Shown: positions 33,807-42,816, counted from the first letter of the stretch. The stretch: 64,000 nucleotides of DNA from JACPFV01 sp038043245 (GCA_038043245.1 JBBTCH010000002.1:186001-250000); one strand, 5' to 3'. Notes: a model not told the origin generated them from the sequence alone. Numbers and translations are program-made.

Positions 33807-34628
33807 ATGGTCGAAACCCCTCTCAAAAACCGCGTCATCGCGGTGCCGGAAACCCGCGAATTGGATGTGTTTTCCGAGTTGCTGACGCGCCGTGGCGCCT
33901 CCGTGTTGCGCTGCCCGCTGGTGAGCATTCTCGATGCGCCTGACCCGCAACCGGTGCTGGCCTGGATACGCGCGTTTAACGATGGCGCGTGCGACGACCT
34001 GATCCTGCTCACCGGCGAAGGGCTGCGCCGTCTGCTCGCCTGCATCGCCAAACACGAGCCGGCCTTGCACGAAGGGTTTGTCGCGCGATTGGCCGTGGTT
34101 CGCAAAATCGCCCGCGGGCCGAAACCGGGGCGGGCGCTGCGCGAGCTGGGGCTCAAGCCCGAGCTCGTCGCACAAGAGCCAACCACCCCAGGCGTCATCG
34201 CGACCTTGCGCACGGAGAATCTGAAAAACCGCCGCATCGGCGTGCAGCTGTATGGCAGCGAGCCGAATCTTCCGCTGATCGATTTTCTGAAAGCAGCCGG
34301 GGCCCGCGTATCCACCGTGGCGCCGTATGTTTACGCCGATGCGGCGAAAGATGCCGACGTGCTGGCGCTGATCGAGAAAATGGCAGCGGGCACGGTGGAT
34401 GCCATCGCCTTCACCAGCAAGTCGCAGATCGAGCGGCTGTTCGCGGTCGCCGCGAAGTCCGGTGTGGATGCCGCACAAGCCTTGGCGCGAACGCGGGTGG
34501 CGGTCATCGGCCCGGTGGTGCGTGACGAGCTGGCGACGCACGGCGTGAAGGCCGATCTGATGCCGATGGACGCGTATTTTCTGAAACCGCTCACGCAACT
34601 GCTCTCCGAGTCGCTGAAAAACGACTAG
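33807..34628 (+). CDS. Uroporphyrinogen-III synthase-like protein (HemD family)
   Basis: A 273-residue two-domain HemD-type protein: VIAVPETRELDVFSELLTRRGA at the start, DDLILLTGEGLRRLL, then RIGVQLYGSEPNLPLIDFLKAAGARVSTVAPYVY, VDAIAFTSKSQIERLF and RVAVIGPVVRDELATHGV. It cyclises hydroxymethylbilane to uroporphyrinogen III, the precursor of haem and sirohaem. Position between Moco and nas genes suggests a dedicated copy that supplies sirohaem for NirB. Its stop overlaps the convergent nasA stop (CTAG, 34625-34628). A housekeeping hemD elsewhere is probable. Confidence 0.82.
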   Translation: MVETPLKNRVIAVPETRELDVFSELLTRRGASVLRCPLVSILDAPDPQPVLAWIRAFNDGACDDLILLTGEGLRRLLACIAKHEPALHEGFVARLAVVRKIARGPKPGRALRELGLKPELVAQEPTTPGVIATLRTENLKNRRIGVQLYGSEPNLPLIDFLKAAGARVSTVAPYVYADAAKDADVLALIEKMAAGTVDAIAFTSKSQIERLFAVAAKSGVDAAQALARTRVAVIGPVVRDELATHGVKADLMPMDAYFLKPLTQLLSESLKND

Positions 34629-37285
34629 GCGTTTGAGTCCGAGAATCGCAGCTCGGCCAGCAGTGCAGCGATTTCCGGCAGGCAACTGCCGCAATTGGTG
34701 CCGGCTTTCAGACATTGACCGACCTGTTGTGGCGTCTTCAGATTCTTCTCGTGTGCAGTATTGAGAATCGTGTTGCGGCCAACGCCGAAGCAGGAACAGA
34801 CCGTGGCGCCGGCGTCCGCTTTCGCCGATGCCGGCGCGCCGATCAACAGGCCGACGCGATCGAGCTCGTCGAGCGCGTCTTTCTCGAACAATCCTGAGAG
34901 CCAGGCGCGCGAGGGCAGATCGGCGCGCGGCGAGACGAACACACAGGCTGAGAGTTGGTCATCGACGACATGTGCGGCGCGATACAGGCCGGCGCTGGCG
35001 TCACTGAACTCCAGCCAATCAGCCCCCGCCTCGTAAGCACCGAGCAGGTGCCGCGCCCAGTTCTTCGGATCGGCGATGGCGCTGCGACCGGCCAATTCGT
35101 AGCGCAGAAACTGGCGGCCCTGGACGCGCACCCACCACGCCGCCTTGTCCATCTTCAAGGGTCGCCGCGCAAACGCGAAGCCGTGCCAGTGCACGCGAAA
35201 CTCCTCGATGTGCACCGGCGTGTGCTTGAACTCCGGCTCGCCGGAGACCGGGTCCACCGCCGGATTCACCAGCGCGCCGACGCGCGCGTCCGACGCGACC
35301 TGGCCGTTCCAGTGGATCGGCACAAACACCTGGCCGCGGCGCATCTCGCCGGAGAACTTCGCGCGGGCCACCAGCGTCCCCCAGCGTGTGCTCACCCGCG
35401 CCAGCTCGCCTTCACGCACGCCGCTCAGCATCGCGTCCTGCGGGTGCAGGTCCACGTAGGGTTCGGGTAGATGCGAAGCCAGCCGCGGCGATTTTCCGCT
35501 GCGCGTCATCGTGTGCCACTGGTCGCGGATGCGGCCGGTATTGAGCGTCAGCGGGAACTCCTCGCTGACCGCATGCGCCGGTGCGCGTGGCGGCGTCGGG
35601 ATGAAGCGGGCCTTGCCGTCAGTGTGAAAAAAACGGCCGTCGGCAAACAGCGGGGATTTCGCCGCCCATCGCAGCGGCGGCATCTCGTCGTAGCGGTCAC
35701 GCGACATCCCTGCCAGTTCGCCGATATCGAATGCTCGTGTGCCGGTATTGCGGTGCGCCGACAGCCGCGCGTGCTCATCGAAGATCGCATGGGGGCCGGC
35801 GTAGTCGAATCCGGCGAAGCCCATGCGTTTTGCCACCTCACTGACGATCCACCAGTCCGGTTGCGCCTCGCCGGGCGCGCCCATGAATGCGCGCTGGCGC
35901 GAGATGCGCCGCTCGGAGTTGGTGACGGTGCCGTCTTTCTCGCCCCAGGCCGCGGCGGGTAACAGCACATGCGCCAAGGCCGTGGTGTCGGTCTTGGCGA
36001 TGCAGTCCGACACCACCACCAGCTCGCAGGCCTGCAAGGCCTCGCGCACGCGATTGGCGTCGGGCAGGCTCACCACCGGGTTGGTCGCCATGATCCACAC
36101 CGCTTTCACTTTGCCGGCGTGGATCGCCTCGAACAGATCCACCGCCTTCAGGCCCGGTTTGTCGGCGATGCGCGGCGAGTCCCAGAACTGTTGCACCAGC
36201 GCACGCTGTTCCGGCGCGAAATCCATGTGCGCGGCGAGCATGTTGGCCATGCCGCCGACTTCGCGGCCGCCCATCGCATTGGGCTGGCCGGTGATCGAGA
36301 ACGGCCCGGCACCGGGCTTGCCGATGCGCCCGGTCAGCAGATGGCAGTTGATGATGGCGTTGACCTTGTCGGTGCCGGACGAGGATTGATTGACGCCCTG
36401 CGAGAACGCGGTGACGGTCTTCTCGGTACGCGCGAACAGCCGGTAGAACTCGCCGAGCACGCCGGTGCTGATGCCGCAGGTCTTGGCAACGGCCTCGAGC
36501 GTGGGCGCAGACTTCTGCGCGTCGCGCAGGGTCTGTTCCGCGCCGGCGGTGTGTGCGCGCACGAACTCGGTGTCGGCGATGCCGTGTTGGTAGAGGAATC
36601 CGAGCAGGCCGTTGAACAGCCAGACATCGGTGCCGGATTTCACCGGCAGGTGCAGGTCGGCCAGCTCGCAGGTGGCGGTGCGGCGCGGATCGATCACCAC
36701 CACCTTCAGCTCGGGGCGCTTTTCCTTCGCAACCGCGATGCGCTGGTAGATCACCGGATGACACCAGGCAGTGTTGCTGCCGACCAGCACAATCAGGTCG
36801 GCGAGTTCGAGGTCCTCGTAGCTGACCGGAACGATGTCCTCGCCGAACGCGCGTTTGTGGCCCGCCACCGCCGAGGACATGCACAGCCGCGAGTTGGTAT
36901 CGATGTTGGCGGTGCCGATGCCGCCCTTCATCAACTTGTTGGCGACGTAGTAATCCTCGGTCAGCAACTGGCCGGAGACATAGAACGCCACTGATTCAGG
37001 GCCGTGTTCGGCGATGATTTTCTGAAATCGCTCGGCGACATGGCTCAAAGCCTCGTCCCAGGATTTGCGCACGCCGTTCACCGACGGATGCAACAGGCGG
37101 CCGTCGAGACTCAGAGTTTCGCCGAGTGCCGAACCTTTGGAGCACAGGCGGCCGAAGCTGGACGGGTGCTCGGGATCTCCGGAAATCTCAATGCCGCCAG
37201 CTTGGCGTTTTGCCAATACTCCACATCCCACGCCACAGTAAGGGCAGGTGGTTTTTACCGGAGCTGGTGCGGCGTCAAGTCTCAC
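34625..37285 (-). CDS. nasA: Assimilatory nitrate reductase catalytic subunit
   Basis: An 886-residue cytoplasmic molybdoenzyme. Cys14, 17, 21 and 48 bind the [4Fe-4S] cluster; Cys135 in TNSRLCMSSAV is the expected Mo ligand; SQGVNQSSSGTDKVNAI, GQPNAMGGREVGGMANML and TNPVVSLPDA are typical of NasA/NarB. The C-terminus carries an extra BFD-like [2Fe-2S] domain (VCSCFGVGRN ... LKAGTNCGSCLPEI), as in NasA enzymes that accept electrons from a flavoprotein. It reduces nitrate to nitrite. GTG 37285 is the start, three bases before the end of nirD. It is the last gene of narK-nirBD-nasA. Confidence 0.95.
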   Translation of the reverse strand: MRLDAAPAPVKTTCPYCGVGCGVLAKRQAGGIEISGDPEHPSSFGRLCSKGSALGETLSLDGRLLHPSVNGVRKSWDEALSHVAERFQKIIAEHGPESVAFYVSGQLLTEDYYVANKLMKGGIGTANIDTNSRLCMSSAVAGHKRAFGEDIVPVSYEDLELADLIVLVGSNTAWCHPVIYQRIAVAKEKRPELKVVVIDPRRTATCELADLHLPVKSGTDVWLFNGLLGFLYQHGIADTEFVRAHTAGAEQTLRDAQKSAPTLEAVAKTCGISTGVLGEFYRLFARTEKTVTAFSQGVNQSSSGTDKVNAIINCHLLTGRIGKPGAGPFSITGQPNAMGGREVGGMANMLAAHMDFAPEQRALVQQFWDSPRIADKPGLKAVDLFEAIHAGKVKAVWIMATNPVVSLPDANRVREALQACELVVVSDCIAKTDTTALAHVLLPAAAWGEKDGTVTNSERRISRQRAFMGAPGEAQPDWWIVSEVAKRMGFAGFDYAGPHAIFDEHARLSAHRNTGTRAFDIGELAGMSRDRYDEMPPLRWAAKSPLFADGRFFHTDGKARFIPTPPRAPAHAVSEEFPLTLNTGRIRDQWHTMTRSGKSPRLASHLPEPYVDLHPQDAMLSGVREGELARVSTRWGTLVARAKFSGEMRRGQVFVPIHWNGQVASDARVGALVNPAVDPVSGEPEFKHTPVHIEEFRVHWHGFAFARRPLKMDKAAWWVRVQGRQFLRYELAGRSAIADPKNWARHLLGAYEAGADWLEFSDASAGLYRAAHVVDDQLSACVFVSPRADLPSRAWLSGLFEKDALDELDRVGLLIGAPASAKADAGATVCSCFGVGRNTILNTAHEKNLKTPQQVGQCLKAGTNCGSCLPEIAALLAELRFSDSNA

Positions 37286-37288
37286 GCC

Positions 37289-37882
37289 TCATGCTGCCTG
37301 ACACACCGCCTGCCCGAACAGCAGCCGGCTGCGCAGACCGCTGACATCAGCTTCGGTCTGAATCAGCTCGCGATACCAGTCGCCGTCTTTGACATCGCCG
37401 CGAAGGCGCGCGCCGACAACTCGATTCTGTTTCAGCGCCAGTCGCTTGTAGATGCCGCGCTTGGGGTCGCGAAACGACAGGTTCTCGATGTCTTCGGCCT
37501 CGTCGCAGACACCGGCCTCGAACACGGCGTCACTGACCCAGAGGTCGCCGCTCTCGATGCGCGCGGCGAAGGCGCGCACCGAATGCTGCGGCGCTTCCAG
37601 ACATTCGCCGGTGGCGAGATCGAAATGCTGTTTGTAGATCGGCGAGGCGACGACGATGCGTTCGCGCCCGTTCACGGTCAGGCTGCCGACCAGACCGCGT
37701 GACAGCACCGCCGCCTGCGAATTCGGGTCGTGGTTGGCGATGCTGTAAACGCGCGATTCGCCGACCCGGAACAAGGCCACCGCTTCGTCGCGATAGAGCG
37801 CGGCGACGCCGGTGTTGGGCAGGATGTCTTCGAGCGCGCAGATGCGCTGGCCGCGGTCGACGTAAAAGTCTCCGGCGCTCAT
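37289..37882 (-). CDS. nirD: NirD-type nitrite reductase small subunit fused to an oxidoreductase C-terminal domain
   Basis: A 197-residue protein, nearly twice the usual NirD length. Residues 1 to about 108 are the Rieske-like NirD fold (ALYRDEAVALFRVGESRVYSI; RGLVGSLTVNGRERIVVASPIYKQHFDLATGECL) without the Cys/His cluster ligands, as in known NirD. Residues about 120-197 read RDPKRGIYKRLALKQNRVVGARLRGDVKDGDWYRELIQ and on to LRSRLLFGQ, the C-terminal dimerisation domain of NasB/NirB-type FAD oxidoreductases. It overlaps nirB by four bases. NirD assists NADH-dependent nitrite reduction. The fused domain's role is unknown. Confidence 0.88.
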   Translation of the reverse strand: MSAGDFYVDRGQRICALEDILPNTGVAALYRDEAVALFRVGESRVYSIANHDPNSQAAVLSRGLVGSLTVNGRERIVVASPIYKQHFDLATGECLEAPQHSVRAFAARIESGDLWVSDAVFEAGVCDEAEDIENLSFRDPKRGIYKRLALKQNRVVGARLRGDVKDGDWYRELIQTEADVSGLRSRLLFGQAVCQAA

Positions 37883-40413
37883 GCCAGCGCCTCCTGCTTG
37901 ATGGCGATGTTCTTGAAGTGCGCGCGACGCTCCTCGGATGTCGCCGGGCGGATCTGTCCGCGCTCCTGCATGAACACCACGTTGCGGTCGGACGCGTCGC
38001 TGTTGACGAAGCTGCGGAAGCGCTTGAGCGTAGCGGGGTCGTTGATCGCCTTCTTCCATTCGCACTCGTAGGTGCTGACCACGTGCGCCATCTCGGCCTC
38101 GAGTTCGGCGGCGAGACCGAGCGTGTCCTTGACGATCACGTCCTTCAGGTAATCCAGCCCGCCTTCGAGGTTGTCGCGCCAGACGCTGGTACGTTGCAGC
38201 CGGTCGGCGGTGCGCACGTAGAACATCAGGAAGCGATCCACGTATTTGAGCAGCGTCGCTGAGTCGAGGTCGGAGGCCAGCAGTTCGGCGTGGCGCGGCT
38301 TCATGCCGCCGTTGCCGCAGACGTAGAGGTTCCAGCCCTTTTCAGTGGCGATGATGCCGACGTCCTTGGACTGCGCCTCGGCGCACTCGCGGGTGCAGCC
38401 GGACACCGCGAACTTGAGTTTGTGCGGCGCGCGCAGGCCCTTGTAGCGATTCTCGATGTCGATGGCAAAGCCGACCGAGTCCTGCACGCCGTAACGGCAC
38501 CAGGTGCTGCCGACGCAGGACTTCACCGTGCGCAAGGCTTTGCCGTAGGCGTGTCCGGACTCAAGACCGGCTTCAACCAGATCGCGCCAGATCGCCGGCA
38601 ACTGGTGCACCTGCGCGCCGAACAGGTCAATGCGCTGACCGCCGGTGATCTTGGTGTAAAGGCCGAACTTCTGCGCCACCTGGCCGATGACGATGAGTTT
38701 TTCCGGCGTGATCTCGCCGCCCGGCACGCGCGGCACGATGGAATAGGTGCCGTCCTTCTGGATGTTGGCGAGGAAGTAGTCGTTGGAGTCCTGCAGAGCG
38801 GCGTGCTCGGGTTTCAGCACGAACTCGTTCCAGCACGAGGCCAGGATCGAACCGACCGTCGGTTTGCAGATGTCGCAGCCGAGTCCTTTCCCGTGTTTGT
38901 GCAAGACCGCGTCGAACGAATGCAGCTTGCCGACGCGCACCAGGTGATACAGCTCCTGCCGCGAATACGGAAAGTGCTCACACAGGTGGTTGTTCACCGA
39001 CAGGCCGAGCTTCTTCATCTCGGCCTTCATCACCTGCGTCACCAGCGGCACGCAGCCACCGCAGGAGGTGCCCGCCTTGGTGCAGGTCTTGAGTTTGCCG
39101 ATGGTGGTGGCGCCGCCGCCGACCGCCTCGCACAGAGCGCCCTTGCTGACGTCGTTGCAGGAACAGATCTGCGCGCTGGCCGGCAGCAGGTCTACGCCGA
39201 TGCCGGGTTTCTTGCCGTCGCCCGTAGGCAGGATCAGGAACTCCGGCTGCGCCGGCAGCGCAATCTTGTTCAGCATCATCTGCAGCAGCGTGCCGTATTC
39301 GGCGGCATCGCCGACCAGCACTGCGCCGAGCAGATATCTGCCGCAGTCCGAGGTCACCAGTTTCTTGTAGACCTGCTTGCGCTCGTCGGTGAACACATAG
39401 GCGCGCGACTCCGGCGTGGCGCCGTGCGCATCGCCGATGGAGGCGACATCCACGCCCATCAGCTTGAGCTTGGTACTCATGTCTGCGCCGGCGAACTCCG
39501 AGACTTCGCCCATCAGGTGTTTGGCGGCGACGCGTGCCATGTCGTAACCCGGCGCGACCAGACCGAAGATCTTCTTGTCCCACAGCGCGCATTCGCCGAT
39601 GGCGTAGACGTCGGCGTCCGAAGTCTGGCAATAATTATTGATGGCGATGCCACCGCGCTCACCGACGCTGAGGCCGTGTGTGCGCGCCAGCTCGTCGCGC
39701 GGGCGGATGCCGGCGGAAAACACGATGACGTCGGTCTCAAGCTCGGAGCCGTCGGCGAACTTCATCTTGTGGCGGGCAGTGCTGCCGTCCTCGATGCACT
39801 GCGTGCTCTTGCCGGTGTGCACCTTGACGCCCAGCGCTTCGATCTTCCGGCGCAACACGCGGCCGCCGCCGTCATCCAACTGCACTGCCATCAAGCGCGG
39901 AGCGAACTCGACCACATGCGTTTCGAGACCGAGGTCTTTCAGGGCTTTCGCCGCTTCGAGGCCGAGCAAGCCGCCACCGATGACCACGCCGGTTTTGCCA
40001 CCTTTGCTGGCCGCCGTGATCGCCTCTAAATCTTCAATGGTTCGATAAACGAAACAGCCCGGCCGTTCCTTGCCCGGCAGCGGCGGCACGAACGGATACG
40101 AGCCGGTGGCCAGCACCAGCTTGTCGTAGCCCAGTGTTTTGCCTTGCGCAGTGACTACAGTTTTTGCAGCGCGGTCAATCGCCGCGGCTTTGTCGTTGAG
40201 GTGCAGCGTGATGCCGGACTTTTCAAAAAATCCGTCTTCCACAAGCGACAGATCGTCAGCCGACTTGCCGGAGAAAAAGCCGGTGAGGCCGACGCGGTCG
40301 TAGGCCGGCCGCGGTTCTTCGCACAGCACGGTGATCTCGAGATCGGGGGTACCCGCAAGCTGCTCCAACAGCTTGTGGCCAACCATCCCGTTACCTACGA
40401 CGATGAGTTTCAT
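37879..40413 (-). CDS. nirB: NADH-dependent assimilatory nitrite reductase large subunit
   Basis: An 844-residue protein. The FAD/NAD domains begin MKLIVVGNGMVGHKLLEQL and contain VVIGGGLLGLEAAKALKDLG; a BFD-like [2Fe-2S] segment follows (QICSCNDVSKGALCEAV; GTSCGGCVPLV), then sulfite/nitrite reductase half-domains with the sirohaem-[4Fe-4S] cysteines (VGSTWCRYGVQD; SGCTRECAEAQSKD; LYVCGNGG). It reduces nitrite to ammonium with six electrons from NADH. ATG 40413 is chosen because the longer frame has an unrelated leader. It lies four bases after narK and overlaps nirD. Confidence 0.96.
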   Translation of the reverse strand: MKLIVVGNGMVGHKLLEQLAGTPDLEITVLCEEPRPAYDRVGLTGFFSGKSADDLSLVEDGFFEKSGITLHLNDKAAAIDRAAKTVVTAQGKTLGYDKLVLATGSYPFVPPLPGKERPGCFVYRTIEDLEAITAASKGGKTGVVIGGGLLGLEAAKALKDLGLETHVVEFAPRLMAVQLDDGGGRVLRRKIEALGVKVHTGKSTQCIEDGSTARHKMKFADGSELETDVIVFSAGIRPRDELARTHGLSVGERGGIAINNYCQTSDADVYAIGECALWDKKIFGLVAPGYDMARVAAKHLMGEVSEFAGADMSTKLKLMGVDVASIGDAHGATPESRAYVFTDERKQVYKKLVTSDCGRYLLGAVLVGDAAEYGTLLQMMLNKIALPAQPEFLILPTGDGKKPGIGVDLLPASAQICSCNDVSKGALCEAVGGGATTIGKLKTCTKAGTSCGGCVPLVTQVMKAEMKKLGLSVNNHLCEHFPYSRQELYHLVRVGKLHSFDAVLHKHGKGLGCDICKPTVGSILASCWNEFVLKPEHAALQDSNDYFLANIQKDGTYSIVPRVPGGEITPEKLIVIGQVAQKFGLYTKITGGQRIDLFGAQVHQLPAIWRDLVEAGLESGHAYGKALRTVKSCVGSTWCRYGVQDSVGFAIDIENRYKGLRAPHKLKFAVSGCTRECAEAQSKDVGIIATEKGWNLYVCGNGGMKPRHAELLASDLDSATLLKYVDRFLMFYVRTADRLQRTSVWRDNLEGGLDYLKDVIVKDTLGLAAELEAEMAHVVSTYECEWKKAINDPATLKRFRSFVNSDASDRNVVFMQERGQIRPATSEERRAHFKNIAIKQEALA

Positions 40414-40417
40414 AAAA

Positions 40418-41848
40418 CTAGGCCGCCAACGCGGCGCGTTCGGCCAGCGCCTGTTGAAACAAGGACTCTTCGCGCGTCTTGTGGTCCGGCGAGAAACGCA
40501 CCGCGATCGCACAGACCGCCGACGCCGTGACGAAGCTGCCGAGGATCAGCAGACAGGACTGCGTATCGGCCGTGCCCTTCATCAGAAATCCGGCGGCGAC
40601 CGCGCCGACATTGCCGCCGGCGCCGATGATGCCGGCGACGCCACCGAGCGCTTTGCGGTCAATGAACGGCACCAGGGCGTAGGTCGCACCGCAGGCCATG
40701 TGGGTGAACAAGCCAAACGCGGTCATCGCGATCACCGCCAGCCACAGCACCTGCATCTGCGAGAACCAGACCAGACCGAGGCCTTCGCCGAGAATCAAAG
40801 CGAACAGCAGCAGCGTACGGCCATCGAGGCCCTTGCTGTGGGCGACGCGATCGGACACATAGCCGCCCAATGCACGTGCAAACAAAGCCAGCAGACCGAA
40901 GATGCCGGCGTACAGGCCCGCGGATTTCAGCGATAAACCGAACTCATCCACGTAATACAGCGCGACGATGTTGTGGATGAAGATCTCGACGCCGAAGCAG
41001 GCACCGTAGGTGACGAACAGCATCCACACGCGGTAATTGGCGCAGGCCTGCTTGAAGCTGAGCCAGCCGGCTCTTGCCGGCGGCGCCGACACGGTGTTTG
41101 CGAAGCAATGGGTGCGGGAGGCGCCGCAAGAACCGGCATCCGCACCCACCTCGCTGCGCTCAGGCACCGTGATGCCGGTTCCGGGCAACAGGCCGGTGGC
41201 GCGCAGCGCGGAATAATTCCCCGCCGGGCAGTCCTGCGTGTAGTTCCAGTAGAAGTACGACATCACCAGCATCAGCACACCTGGAACGAGTAGCGCGATA
41301 CGCCAGCCGTAGGCGGCGTCGACGCCGAGATAGATCACGGCGGCGAGCAGCAGCGGCATCAGCGCCTGCGTGGCGCCGCCGCCGGCATTGCCCCAACCCG
41401 CCGCGGCCGCATTGGCGGTACCGACGACGTTGGGCGCGAACATCACGCTGGTGTGGTACTGGGTGATGACGAAGCTGGCGCCGATGGCGCCGATCAGCAG
41501 GCGGAAAAACAGGAAGGATTCGTAAGACTGCGCCGAGGCGACGCCGAGCACCGGAATCGCGCCGAGCAGCAGCAGACCGGTGTAGGCCTTGCGCGGACCG
41601 AACTTGTCGCAGAGCGGGCCAATGATCAGTCGCACCAGGATCGTCACCGCCACCGCGGCGATGTTGATGTTGGCGATCTGGTCTTTACTGAGGCCGAACT
41701 CGCCCTTGATCACCGGCATCAGCGGTGCGCAGGCGAACCAGGCGAAGAAGCAGACGAAGAACGCCATCCAGGTGATGTGGAACGCGCGCATCGGCGCGCT
41801 GTGAAAATCACTCAGCTGGACGCGCGTGGCCTTGCTCAGACTTTCCAA
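40418..41848 (-). CDS. narK: Nitrate/nitrite transporter, MFS family (NarK/NasA-type)
   Basis: A 476-residue protein with 12 predicted helices. The NNP-family signatures are GWGNAGGGATQALMPLLL (TM5) and GIIGAGGNVGAVAAGFL (TM11), plus the substrate Arg in FFRLLIGA and the second-half motif. It imports nitrate or exchanges it for nitrite across the inner membrane. The start is judged to be TTG 41848, seven bases after GGAGA; the longer frame runs through the leader RNA and promoter. About 40 residues of the central cytoplasmic loop are encoded by a palindrome-rich insertion (41079-41180). It opens the narK-nirBD-nasA unit. Confidence 0.92.
   Translation of the reverse strand: MESLSKATRVQLSDFHSAPMRAFHITWMAFFVCFFAWFACAPLMPVIKGEFGLSKDQIANINIAAVAVTILVRLIIGPLCDKFGPRKAYTGLLLLGAIPVLGVASAQSYESFLFFRLLIGAIGASFVITQYHTSVMFAPNVVGTANAAAAGWGNAGGGATQALMPLLLAAVIYLGVDAAYGWRIALLVPGVLMLVMSYFYWNYTQDCPAGNYSALRATGLLPGTGITVPERSEVGADAGSCGASRTHCFANTVSAPPARAGWLSFKQACANYRVWMLFVTYGACFGVEIFIHNIVALYYVDEFGLSLKSAGLYAGIFGLLALFARALGGYVSDRVAHSKGLDGRTLLLFALILGEGLGLVWFSQMQVLWLAVIAMTAFGLFTHMACGATYALVPFIDRKALGGVAGIIGAGGNVGAVAAGFLMKGTADTQSCLLILGSFVTASAVCAIAVRFSPDHKTREESLFQQALAERAALAA
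41079..41180. repeat. Palindromic insertion inside narK
   Basis: Two perfect nested inverted repeats are present: TGGGTGCGG (41109-41117) with CCGCACCCA (41140-41148), and AACCGGCATC (41131-41140) with GATGCCGGTT (41171-41180). The region encodes an unusual loop rich in Ser, Cys, Arg and Gly between TM6 and TM7 that is absent from typical NarK proteins. It keeps the reading frame. Confidence 0.6.
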
Positions 41849-41950
41849 AACAGTTCTCCAGTCGTGTGCGATGAAAGCGTGGGGATCGTTGCTCGATCCC
41901 CATGTCCACCGACGCACTCGTGCGGAAAACCGCCTGGTCCACGTCGCTGC
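41849..41950 (-). promoter_or_regulatory. Leader RNA of narK-nirBD-nasA, candidate NasT target
   Basis: About 102 nt between the predicted sigma-54 start site (near 41950) and the narK start. A 43-nt block (41905-41947) matches 40 of 43 bases of the leader before the porin gene. It contains the hairpin GCGG-UUUU-CCGC, flanked by CGACG and CGUCG that can pair outside it. A second strong hairpin (GGGGAUCG-AGCAA-CGAUCCCC, within 41880-41902) follows and could be the attenuator. Both leaders then share CAUCG-N-ACAC before the GGAG ribosome-binding site. Confidence 0.75.
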
Positions 41951-41960
41951 CCGAAAATGA

Positions 41961-41977
41961 AGCAACGGCCGTGCCAG
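41961..41977 (-). promoter_or_regulatory. Sigma-54 promoter of narK-nirBD-nasA
   Basis: On the minus strand CTGGCACGGCCGTTGCT matches the consensus YTGGCACG-N4-TTGCW at every fixed position, with the required GG and GC dinucleotides ten bases apart. It lies 113 bases upstream of the narK start. Transcription would begin near 41950. Confidence 0.88.
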
Positions 41978-42014
41978 AGCGCAAGTTGTTGATTTGGAAA
42001 GAGCGGTCAGCTCA

Positions 42015-42815
42015 TCAGGCGGCCTTGGGAATGGGCCGTGCACTGCCTTCGTGCAGGAATCGCAGGATCGCGGCACGGCAATGGTGGTAGTCGGTGTTCT
42101 CGGCAAGGTCCAGACGGGCGCGCGGGCGCGGCAGGGTGATCGGCAGGATCTGTCCGATGGTGGCTGCCGGGCCGTTGGTCATCATCACCACGCGATCCGA
42201 CAGCAGCACCGCCTCGTCCACGTCGTGCGTGACCATCACCACCGTCATGTGCAATTGGTTCTGGATCTCCATCAAGGAGTCTTGCAGCGTCGCCCGCGTC
42301 AGGGCATCCAGTGCGCCAAACGGTTCGTCCATCAGCAGGACCTTGGGTTCCATCGCCAACGCGCGGGCGATGCCAACGCGCTGCTTCATGCCGCCGGACA
42401 GCTCGCCGGGGCGCTTGTCACGCGCGGCGGTCAAACCCACCAGCGCCAACGCCGCTTCGGTGCGCGCCTTCAAGCCGGATTTCGATTCGGTGGCGCTGAA
42501 GACACGCTCGACCGCCAGATAGACGTTGCCGTAGGCGGTGAGCCAGGGCAGCAGCGAGTGGTTCTGGAACACCACCGCGCGCTCGGGCGAAGGGCCGTCG
42601 ATCTGGCGGCCGTTGAGTACCGCGCCGCCGGCCTGCGGCTCGACGAGGCCGGCAACAACGTTGAGCACGGTGGATTTACCGCAGCCGGAATGGCCGATGA
42701 TCGAAACGAACTCGCCCTGGGCGACTTTGACATCCACGTTTTTGACCGCGAGGAAATTCTGCCCACGCGCCTTGAACATCACCGAGACATCGTCCACTTC
42801 CAGATACGCCGCCAT
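42015..42815 (-). CDS. nrtD: Nitrate ABC transporter ATP-binding protein
   Basis: A 266-residue ATPase: Walker A GHSGCGKSTVLN, Q-loop VVFQNHSLLPWLT, ABC signature LSGGMKQRVGIARAL, Walker B VLLMDEPFGALD, and H-loop THDVDEA. It energises nitrate import with NrtB and the NrtA binding protein on the cytoplasmic face. It has the NrtD/CmpD-type single-domain form; no NrtC (ATPase plus sensor domain) is present. Its start is one base after the nrtB stop. The last codons overlap a candidate NtrC site for the next unit. Confidence 0.92.
   Translation of the reverse strand: MAAYLEVDDVSVMFKARGQNFLAVKNVDVKVAQGEFVSIIGHSGCGKSTVLNVVAGLVEPQAGGAVLNGRQIDGPSPERAVVFQNHSLLPWLTAYGNVYLAVERVFSATESKSGLKARTEAALALVGLTAARDKRPGELSGGMKQRVGIARALAMEPKVLLMDEPFGALDALTRATLQDSLMEIQNQLHMTVVMVTHDVDEAVLLSDRVVMMTNGPAATIGQILPITLPRPRARLDLAENTDYHHCRAAILRFLHEGSARPIPKAA
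42039..42055. promoter_or_regulatory. Candidate NtrC enhancer site in the 3' end of nrtD
   Basis: TGCACTGCCTTCGTGCA matches the NtrC dyad TGCAC-N7-GTGCA exactly. It is centred about 97 bases upstream of the predicted narK start site, a usual enhancer distance. It lies within the last codons of nrtD, so the coding sequence has a double use. Confidence 0.65.
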
Positions 42816-42816
42816 G

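Noticed and set aside
41944..41969. An additional leader hairpin pairing CGTTGC with GCGACG
   Set aside because: The CGTTGC segment is the -12 region of the sigma-54 promoter and would not be transcribed.
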